DNA from: Perkinsus chesapeaki
Taxonomy: Eukaryota; Perkinsozoa; Perkinsida; Perkinsidae
Direction: 5' to 3'
Length of the DNA stretch: 29,265 bases
Assembly (NCBI GenBank): GCA_013115145.1
Contig: JAAPAO010000457.1
Coordinates: 1-29,265, forward strand
Part shown: one piece after another, positions 22,001 to 29,265 of the stretch
Numbering within the stretch: position 1 is the first letter of the stretch
Layout of the letters: every line of letters begins with the position of its first letter
The notes under the pieces: model-generated
What the model was told of the DNA's origin: nothing
What the model saw: only the letters and a program-made list of their open reading frames with translations
Database searches by the model: none
Program-made: the position numbers and the translations under genes

Positions 22001-25000
22001 CTCGAAAATTTTATAATCTACATTTCTCGTCGACCTCGTCGAGTATCATTATGAGTGTTCTACTGGTGAGGAAGCTACTTCCAAGGGCTTTCGAACACCA
22101 TACGTGTCGCCAGAATATTCACCATCCTCGAAAAGCTATTAAAAACTTCGTTTGGGGACACCCTGTAGAGTCTACAGGCGCTGGATAGTCCATTGTCATA
22201 CATCACCCTCGATGGTGATCGATGTTCTTGTAATCAGACATCCGTACCAGTTTTGGTATTGGGAATATTGGTTGTAATAATTATAGAAGGTTCGAAGCAT
22301 TTAAAAGGCAGACGGCATTTCAAACAGATAGCGCAGTTCAAGGAGCTCATCGCAGGTGACCATAAAACTTTGGCGCGTGCTCCAACCTTAAGATTCTCCC
22401 CTCAGTGGTCATTGCCACCATTTTATGTTGGATCATTTCTGTCACTCTCGGCTACGATGAGCAGCACTCGCTGATACCGCATGTCGGTAGTGTTAACTCG
22501 GGTTCGCAGGGATGATAAGATTCCTCTATAGGTCGGAGAGGTGCCTTCGGGTCTCCCAGGATTTGCTATACCATCTATGACGGGGATTACCAACGTCATC
22601 CCAAATGGGTAAGGCGCTCAGTGACGTGTTGAGCTCTTTTATAAGTCTAGAAAGCATTTCTAGCGAACCGCTGGTGCTACCTCCCTCAGCAACATTTCTA
22701 CTGCCTCAAGGAAGCTGCGTTTTCATCATTTCACTTCGTTCGGTCAGATTTATTATAGTGTTGATTAAGCGCGGCATGCGGTTTGAAAAGTAGCTAAGAA
22801 GGTCTTAAATTATTGTATGACGTCTTTTAGGGTTTAAACAGTGTTTATAATGAAGCAATTTTGTTATCGTTATTTATGATGAAACATTATTCGGCAGCTT
22901 ATATCTCAATAATCATATATTTGTGATTATTGATAGGCAGTTCTTGAGCAATCTCCGACTTCTTCGATGACCTATTATATATATATAATCATATCAGGAG
23001 CAATACCCCGCTCACTTCTCTTGTCCTAAGAAGGTCAAAAGACGACCTTGTGGAATATCTCATCTTGATCAGGTTCATGGTATCTCTAATGTGTTTTATC
23101 TCCAGTTATGCTCCAGCCAAGAAGTTTGCCATTGTTGATCGGTAAAGTTACCCCTCCGGTGCTATTGAGGTATCCTTTGTAGATACGACATCAACGCCGG
23201 TAGCGAGCTGACAGCGCTGGGGTTGTCTAATATAGCAGGTGAGAGACAGGATTGGGAAACCTGGAGCGGTCTGCTGTTCGGTTGTATGGGTAGTGATTTG
23301 ATAGCACTCACAATGAAGTGTACGTCTGGCATATACTCCACCATAAGTGCTGTATCCTGTCATATTATAACATCTCTCGGCTACTTGGAATGTGATTTCC
23401 CCTCCTTTCCAGGATCCTTCTTTGGTGCTATGCCGGTGCAAGGTGGTATGTCTAGAACAAGTCTAGGATATGCTACTGGAGTTAAGACCCAAGTGAGTTT
23501 GGATGACCACTCATACCAATGAGACACATTCAGGGATTTGCCGCAGAAGTTTGAAAAGCTCCTAGAGCCTCTATGACAACCTATGGCACTTCCGGTACTT
23601 CTCAGTGACAGAGGACATTTGCTTCTGTAGCAGCATGGTGGTATAGTATGCCGTATAATTAGGTCCTAGTTTATAGTGAAAACCCTGAAATCCCCAAGCA
23701 TAGTTCAAGACTGGTCAAATTGAAGCTTCTTCTTCTGGGGTCAATCTGAGGTCAACGGATTTTCAAGGAGGTTGGGAGAAAACTACCAAGTCAATCGTTT
23801 TTTGAGTATTCATAAAATCGTGAAATTTTTTCAAAACCTCTATTTCATTGTCATGTCTCACTGGTTTTTATTCAGGTTGCCGGCCTTGTCGCTGCCGCAG
23901 TAGCTGTAGGCGTTCTAGCGTGTTTGACACCATTGATGTGAGTGGGCGTACTAACTGATGGAAAAATAGTAAAATATCAATCCCCTACATTGATCGTATT
24001 AGCTGCTACCGACTACTCTAGAGGCCGACTATTGCCTTATAATGTTCAACTATCATCATCATTACCATTCAATTGATGTTTTATTATTCGTCGTATTTGT
24101 CGGTAGTATGCATAGTACATTAGCCTTCTCTCGGCTTCAAATGGTAGGCCATGGTAGAAACTCGACGTACATTTTTAGTGCACCGCTTTAGTAGGACTAC
24201 TTACCAGTTCGCTGGTAGTATTCTTTCCCGTCGCGCCGTGCCAAAGAGTCTTCCATTTTCTATATCGGAGTAACAGATGCTATAAGCCAACCGTCATAGC
24301 CCCAGTGATTTTCTCAAGATTGCTGCCCATTCCAGGTTTTGGGTACCAAGATGTGCCCTTGCTGGTATCATCATAACTGCAGCGATGCATCTTATGGACT
24401 TCTCTCATGCCCGATGGTTAATGTATCATTCAAAGAAGGACACTGCCGTGTGGATCATGGCGTTCATGGGTGAGCTAGGGCCGCATTGGATTTGGTTTAG
24501 GGCTGAATGGGTTGCTCTATTGACTATTACAGAGCGACCGAAAAATATTGAAGTCGGTCGAAAAAGCACATCTCGATGGTGAATAAATACAATATATATC
24601 TCAGGAGAGTTTATACCTATTATGGCATGCTTCATTGGATGACGAAATAATACTTCTTCGCGATATTGTTGGTGTTAGTGAGTGAAGTACAGTACGCCTA
24701 AAGTGTGTATGGCTCAACTTGGCCTTAACCGCTGCTCGTATCAAATTGAAATTTGGTAGCCCGGTAACTCTCTTAACATGGATGCTCAACGGACTTGGTA
24801 TTTTAATACTTACCTTTCATCACTCCTTTAATTATCATTTACATCTCTTCTTGGTGGTGTTTGTCATGAGTATTATTTCTGGTTCATATCAACAGCGACA
24901 GTCTCTCATTTGTTCCCATCAGGTACGTTAGTCTTCGGCCTCCTTCAAGGTGTTTTCCTGTCTGTAATGTTATCAGTAACATTGATGATATATACAGTAG

Positions 25001-26442
25001 CACTGCCACCGTCATTCGCCATGGGAAGGTAGCTTCGTCTGCTTGGTACCTGCTGACTTTGTGACGAACACAACCTGAAAAACCTGTTGAAAAAGGCAAC
25101 CATGTTTTTGTTAAATTCTATCATGAATTTTCACCTAAACTGTTCGGGTACGACAGTCCACAAGAGCCGGCAAATGAAATCGGTTCCTCGTCCCTTATTA
25201 TTATTGCTATTGTGTCGGAGTTTATGTTGTCAGATTATCTAACGGTCAGTGGCGCGCTATTAAATACTGGCCACGAGCTGCAAAGACTATACCAGGGCTG
25301 TTGGTCTTTGGGGTTAATGGACCGTTAATATTTGCCAACTGGGAGTATGTTAAAGACAAGTAAGTGTGGTGTGGATATGAGGATGATTAGCAATGCAGCA
25401 AGATCATTATAACCTACATTTCCGGGACGGAAGATCTAAAATGTGTTTTCACGTTGAATGTTGGAGGCGTTCCACGATAACATAGAGCTCGGCGCGGGTA
25501 CGGATACGCTCCGTACCGTACTTTCCCCTATCGAAGTAGTACGGTAGTCCAGTTGTAGGTAGAGGGGCTATTAATAGGCATGGCAGGAGGGGCACTGTAT
25601 TGCTGGAGACTAACCTCATCTTTTATTATTATTTTTGCAGACTGCTGAAGACGGAGGAGAACTATTCACTATTTTGCAATAAGCCAGTGAAGGCAGTTGT
25701 CATCCATCTCGGAGGTGTACCGATTGTTGATGCGACAGCTGTTCAGGTATAGCTAATAATCGATCGGCTGATCGATTTGTAATTCAGGGCCTAGAGGAGC
25801 TCGCGGAGGAGTATTCCAGTCGGGGAGTCTCGCTCTGGTTTGCTGGAGCGCAGGGTTCTGTGAGAAAGATAATCGACAAGGTTTTGGTGCGCCGAAGAAA
25901 AATTGATCAAACTGGTAACGATAGAATAAATCGATCAGGTGATCGATTTGTGATCAGACTTGGTGCAACACATTGAAGCTGTCGTGAAACAGATATTGCC
26001 GACTCTCGATTTGCCGGTCCGAGCACATGTAAGCGACGAATCTTGCTATCTTGGTAAGCCTTGGATTTCCTCAACGCTCCCAGGCTGCCTCCATAATTCA
26101 ACGATGGTGGCGTTCGCAGCTTCAAAGGCTGCGTGAAGATGCTAACGGAGAAGTACAGGATACTTACTTCAACGTACATATAGGAATCTTGCAATCTTAC
26201 TCTCACTTACATTTTCTCAACAGGTACAGTGGGCAGTTGACGAGTCTACTGTAGCTGATATGATACGTTGCGAAAGTCTCCAGTGCATCTCTCAGCATCA
26301 TTATGCTGAACCAGTCACAATGGGCCAATTCGAGAAATGTCTGAAACGACGCCAGCACGGGTCATCATTCGACCTTACTAGGAGGAGCACGGTTAACTTG
26401 CAGCGATTGCTTGATGAGTCTCCTCGAGAACAGTATACTTGA
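19060..26442 (+). CDS. SulP/SLC26-family anion transporter with STAS domain and C-terminal IQ motif
   Basis: About 20 exons run from ATG 19060 to TGA 26442. Well-supported exons are 19060-19319, 19364 to about 19493, about 21409 to 21524, 21567-21682, 22238-22355, 22406-22482, 22532-22608, 23106-23141, 23183-23238, 23413-23492, 23876-23937, 24336-24469, 24923-25028, 25234-25359, 25641-25746, 25788-25914, 25958-26028, 26084-26173 and 26224-26442. Family signatures are DIRGGVILGLVAISQSMAHA, YALFGSSRHLSIGTGAMMAL, ISRPALSGFVTG, YDINAGSELTALGLSNI, GSFFGAMPVQGGMSRTSLGY and ALAGIIITAAMHLMD, i.e. the SulP membrane domain. The STAS domain follows (VVIHLGGVPIVDATAVQGLE). After it comes an IQ-like helix (SIIQRWWRSQLQRLRE). 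The family moves sulfate or other anions; the substrate cannot be told here. Exons at 21800 onward and between 22609 and 23105 are incompletely resolved. Confidence 0.92.
19751..19775. repeat. Perfect palindrome, 12-bp arms, 1-nt centre
   Basis: CGACTGTGTCAC, a single A, then GTGACACAGTCG. It lies in SulP intron 2 at the left edge of the transposon remnant. Confidence 0.95.
19760..20674 (+). mobile_element. Decayed Tc1/mariner-like transposon in SulP intron 2
   Basis: One plus-strand frame from about 20314 to 20620 reads SGLNAPGYIKILDKRR, then FEDDNACPTFRE, then KLDHLWPIERLWGIMSYGVF. These resemble the Tc1/mariner transposase blocks around the second catalytic Asp (EDNAPCH) and the third acidic residue (SPDLNPIENLWG). 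Stops interrupt the frame (TAA at 20383, TAG at 20470), so it is a pseudogene. The D-to-E spacing is about 45 residues, longer than the 34 of classical Tc1. Possible terminal inverted repeats are CACAGTGACAC at 19760-19770 and GTGACACTGTG (reverse CACAGTGTCAC) at 20664-20674, one mismatch apart. The ends are tentative; the coding remnant is firmer. Confidence 0.6.
20134..20160. repeat. Perfect palindrome, 13-bp arms, 1-nt centre
   Basis: CCTTGAGACGAAG, one T, then CTTCGTCTCAAGG, inside the transposon remnant in SulP intron 2. Confidence 0.97.
21030..21364. repeat. Cluster of five perfect palindromes with 1-nt centres
   Basis: 21030-21044 (ATCACTT-G-AAGTGAT), 21143-21157 (GTTAACA-G-TGTTAAC), 21245-21265 (GAGGCTCCGA-A-TCGGAGCCTC), 21321-21339 (ACTTGAACT-G-AGTTCAAGT) and 21338-21364 (GTTCGTGAGTTCA-A-TGAACTCACGAAC). 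All are in the 3' part of SulP intron 2. No gene is supported in this 335-bp stretch. Confidence 0.95.
25747..25787 (+). repeat. Palindromic introner-like intron E1 (whole 41-nt SulP intron)
   Basis: The intron carries AATCGATC, a 4-nt loop, and GATCGATT at 25758-25777, followed by TGTAATTCAG. It is strikingly similar to the next intron, 25915-25957. Confidence 0.88.
25915..25957 (+). repeat. Palindromic introner-like intron E2 (whole 43-nt SulP intron)
   Basis: The intron carries AAATCGATC, a 4-nt loop, and GATCGATTT at 25928-25949, followed by GTGATCAG. Flanks, core and 3' end all align with 25747-25787. Confidence 0.88.
26039..26077 (+). repeat. Introner-like core B, copy 3 (interrupted by 10 nt)
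   Basis: This is inside SulP intron 26029-26083 (55 nt): AATCTTGCTATCTTG, an extra GTAAGCCTTG, then GATTTCCTCAACGC. Both halves match copies 1 and 2. Confidence 0.85.
26184..26222 (+). repeat. Introner-like core B, copy 4 (diverged)
   Basis: This is inside the next SulP intron, 26174-26223 (50 nt): GAATCTTGCAATCTT, a variable middle, then CATTTTCTCAACA running into the 3' splice site. Confidence 0.7.
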
Positions 26443-26752
26443 TCATCTTGGGTAAAGCATGTTTCTATTTGCTTTGGTGTTGAGTGGTAATGCATGGTAG
26501 ATGTAGGATAATTTTGCTCGGGAAATTGTTCAGGAAATTCCGGGAAAATTTCGTGGGTACATGTTTATATGTCGGGGAAATTTCAGGAGGATTTTTTATT
26601 ACATTAGATGTTTGAAGTTAACTGATTGGTTGTTACCTTAGTGAGTTATAATAAATAATCCAGTTTACGTAGAACATACAGAAGCTCAGCTGGGATCGCG
26701 ACAGAAGAGGAACGCGCATATGTTTCTGTCAACTGAATATCTTTAATCCCTG
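26443..26752. other. Intergenic region between SulP and the RLY-module gene
   Basis: This is 310 bp with no supported ORF. It holds several imperfect GGGAAATTTC-like words (about 26518-26590). Similar words recur at 28551-28580 inside the next gene's span. Confidence 0.5.
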
Positions 26753-29181
26753 ATGAGTTGGCGCTTGTTTGATTTCTGTCTGTCCTCCTCCTCCGCCTCC
26801 TCTCCCCATAACCAATCTATGTTGCTGGATACTTCATGTGAGGAATCAGCTCATGCTGGAAATACCCAAGTCACTGTGGAATCTGTTGAGGTCAAAATGG
26901 TAGGAATTCCCGGGCAATTTCGGGGTAACTCAAAAAAGCATCTCGGGCACGATTCGGTTTCATCAGCTACTTCCTCTCTGAGTTGGTTCCTCGCCTACAG
27001 ATAGTTGGCAGTCTATGTGTTGTCTACTTCGTACAGATATGACGTTGATTATTCAGTAGAGCGATAGTGGAGATGAAATACTACCTGACTGCTACGAAGG
27101 AACATACAGTACGCAAAATTCGGAGAAACTGGCGAAAGTCCTCGACGATGTACTAGTACGACATAAACTACTAAATGGTGGTGACGCCAAAGTGAATAAG
27201 TGCAGCTGGTGTGCTGTAAAAATGACAACTCTATTTTCCTGTGTTGGGTGGCATAGCTCCGATTCTCAGGGGGTCGACGAAGAGCAGTGCCATACGGACA
27301 TGGCTACAAGTGTTCATGATTCCGCTCATCAAGGTGGATATCTTTGGTTATAGCTCGAAAGATACTAAATAGGTCAACCTTCGACCCCTACTGGTGGAGG
27401 GTGTGCTAGTATCAGTACTAACAGCAGCCCTCATATGAGTTGTAGCAGGTCGACTTCCGGGAGACCGGCGAATCTATCGATGCAAGATAGTAAGTCACAG
27501 CAGCAGCAGTGGTAGTCTTTTTGTTGGAGCATCAACGTTTTTATATTCATCATTTATAATATGAACTTGAAGTACGGGAATCCGAGGAGCATCAGGAACA
27601 GTAGAGGATGGGGTCGGTTTTCCTGGGTGTACCTTTAAAAGGCTGCTCGGTGTAAATCAGCATCCATAGGAGCTGTATGATGGTGTAGGTGTTAAAGCCC
27701 TTGAGAGAGCCCATGAGATAATTGCTGGTCTAGGCAGACATGAAACTCCGCAAAGTGGACATGCTAGAGGAGGCAGCAGCAGCAGTAGTCATAGGAAGTC
27801 AAAAGTAACAGGGTTACTTACTGCTTCAGCGATCAACTTGGATACAAGCTGGGAATATCTCGTACGTCTTCCCTGGAATTAAGGCTTTCATTCGGGTTTT
27901 CGGGTTTTCGGGTTTTCGGGTTTTGAGTTCGGATAATATATCCTCCTCGCGAGTGTTTCAAGCATAAAACTCACATCCGGTTTGGCGAATTTCCATTACC
28001 ATTTTCCTACACGGCCACAGAACAAGCGTATAGCCTACTTATCACATTTATTCTGAAATGGTTCTTCAGGCTCTACTTGACGTGGCCAGTCCAACCGGAA
28101 ACCGCTTCGACAGATTGTAGGTCGGTAGTTTGGTGATTGAGGAAGTGAAATGAGTTAGATATGCCGACGGTGCAGAGCGAGCGGAGAGGTTAGCTGTTGC
28201 TCAAGCACAGAAGAGGATGGATGAACTATTGGAGGGGCCAGGCTCGGCTACTGGGAAAATAAATAGGGAAATGTAAACAGGGTTAATATGAGCAAAGGGG
28301 AGATAGCATGGGCGAATTTGAATCTTCGGAAGATTTGGGGCCAGCTGGACGGGTGCTGGTGTATTCGAATCCATTGTGGAAGGTGAACTATTTCAACAAG
28401 TGCTACACGAGGGAGGTGGTTAGGGAGACCGAGAATGAATCAGCGTCTTGGTGCTATTAAAGGCATTGTATTACTACTATATAATAAGTGTGCAAACTAG
28501 CGAGATCAGGTTAAGGAGTCCTGCTGTTTATGACATAGGACCCGAATTTCAGAAAATTTCGGGAATTTTCGGGAATTTTCGTCATCTCCCAGCGAATTTC
28601 TTTACTGTGCCGATTTGGTGGTTCGGAAGATTAGGAGTTTCCCCTGACTGACTCCGACTGGCAAACAGTCGGCAGTATTGTCCGTAATTAATCGGTTTAT
28701 TGTAATGGTTCAGGAAAAAAGGTGACAAGTCACCGAACTCGACCGCTAGCGGACCGTGCCCGAAGAACCGATTTGAGCGTCTGTAAGGGGCGTGGGAGAT
28801 CTTCTATTGAACCTCACTAGAGATTGTTGCGAGAGATGCCTCCAAATACTTGTTGGCTATTGAATGATCTCCTTGCTCTTCGGGAGCTGCGTAATATATA
28901 AGGGCCTCCACGAATTGGCAGGAGACTGGCCGTTACTGTTTGCTGAAGAAGTCCTTTAATTGCAACTATCGGGCTAGAGACAGCGTCATGAGAGTTTTGC
29001 TGTCCGCTGGTTGGTTGGTAGCTGGTTGGATAGATACGCGGAAGGAGCAGAGAGTGTGGCCAGGAGGAAGGATCTTGAGGAGTCGGTTATTAGAGAGGAG
29101 GATGAGAAATTACGAATGGAGATAGCGAAGGCCAAGAAGACCAGACTGAATGGTAGGCTAGAAGTTGATGTCAAGTTCTAA
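26753..29181 (+). CDS. Protein of unknown function with duplicated NRF[D/E]RLYA[D/E]GAE modules
   Basis: Exons in consistent phase: 26753-26899, 27060-27333, 27373-27489, 27689-27861, 28070-28116, 28159-28272, 28306 onward, 28714-28782 and 29034-29181, ending in TAA. The donor of the seventh exon is uncertain. The N-terminal half is Ser-rich and acidic with a Cys/His patch (KCSWC, then SCVGWH and QCH) that could bind a metal. The C-terminal half has two copies of a charged helical module: GNRFDRLYADGAERAERLAV and KNRFERLYAEGAESVARRKD. Both are cut by an intron at the same place and phase, between Leu and Tyr. The end is coiled-coil-like (EEDEKLRMEIAKAKKTR). I do not recognise the family. The module resembles short RLYxxA repeats I associate with large charged protist proteins, but that is memory only. 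Confidence 0.65.
27891..27925 (+). repeat. TTCGGGTT octamer array in an intron
   Basis: Four consecutive copies of the 8-mer lie in the intron 27862-28069. It resembles a telomere-like G-rich strand but is short and internal. Confidence 0.85.
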
Positions 29182-29265
29182 GCGAGGGACACTGTTATAT
29201 GTTAATGCTATCATCTTACTGTGGTTTTGCCCTTCCTCAACCTACACTTTTAACATTGTTGGTAT

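Noticed and set aside
24385-24635. Minus-strand ORFs opposite SulP exons (24426-24635 and similar)
   Set aside because: Antisense shadows of conserved SulP coding sequence.

Overview
The window is protein-coding DNA from a single-celled eukaryote. Genes are split by many short GT-AG introns, many of them only 29-55 nt. The cell makes cilia (IFT38), has a plant/alveolate-type calcium-dependent protein kinase (CDPK), and shows splice acceptors abutting start codons. An alveolate close to Perkinsus or the dinoflagellates fits best; this is inference, not proof. I saw no rRNA, tRNA or CRISPR.

Layout: two blocks diverge from a promoter-like gap at 18.1-19.1 kb. The minus-strand block, in transcription order, holds an unrecognised protein with membrane-like segments (18064-16657), a CDPK (15889-11416), a Ser-rich unknown (11130-9145), IFT38/CLUAP1 (8917-5017), a peroxisomal SCP2 sterol carrier ending in SKL (4886-3943), a tandem B-box protein (3821-2150) and a secreted mucin-like protein running off the left edge (1262-1). 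Several of these genes are only 120-290 bp apart. The plus-strand block holds a SulP anion transporter with STAS and IQ segments (19060-26442) and an unknown protein with duplicated RLY modules (26753-29181). The genes are head-to-tail as in dinoflagellate-type arrays, but their functions (signalling, ciliary transport, lipid transfer, ion transport) do not form one pathway.

The most unusual feature is in the introns. Introns of unrelated genes share sequence. One ~30-nt core recurs in four introns of three genes, in both orientations, and nearly fills two 50-nt introns. A palindromic core recurs in two consecutive SulP introns. A 36-nt unit with conserved ends recurs in a CDPK intron and in the 16.7-18.1 kb gene. 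A TTTCGTGGCGCG word recurs in introns in both orientations. This is the pattern expected of introner-like (intron-generating) mobile elements. SulP intron 2 (~1.9 kb) carries a decayed Tc1/mariner-like transposase and a run of perfect palindromes with one-base centres.

Most exon models were derived by hand from reading frame, splice sites and remembered family alignments. Phases were checked, but a few junctions remain ambiguous and are flagged.
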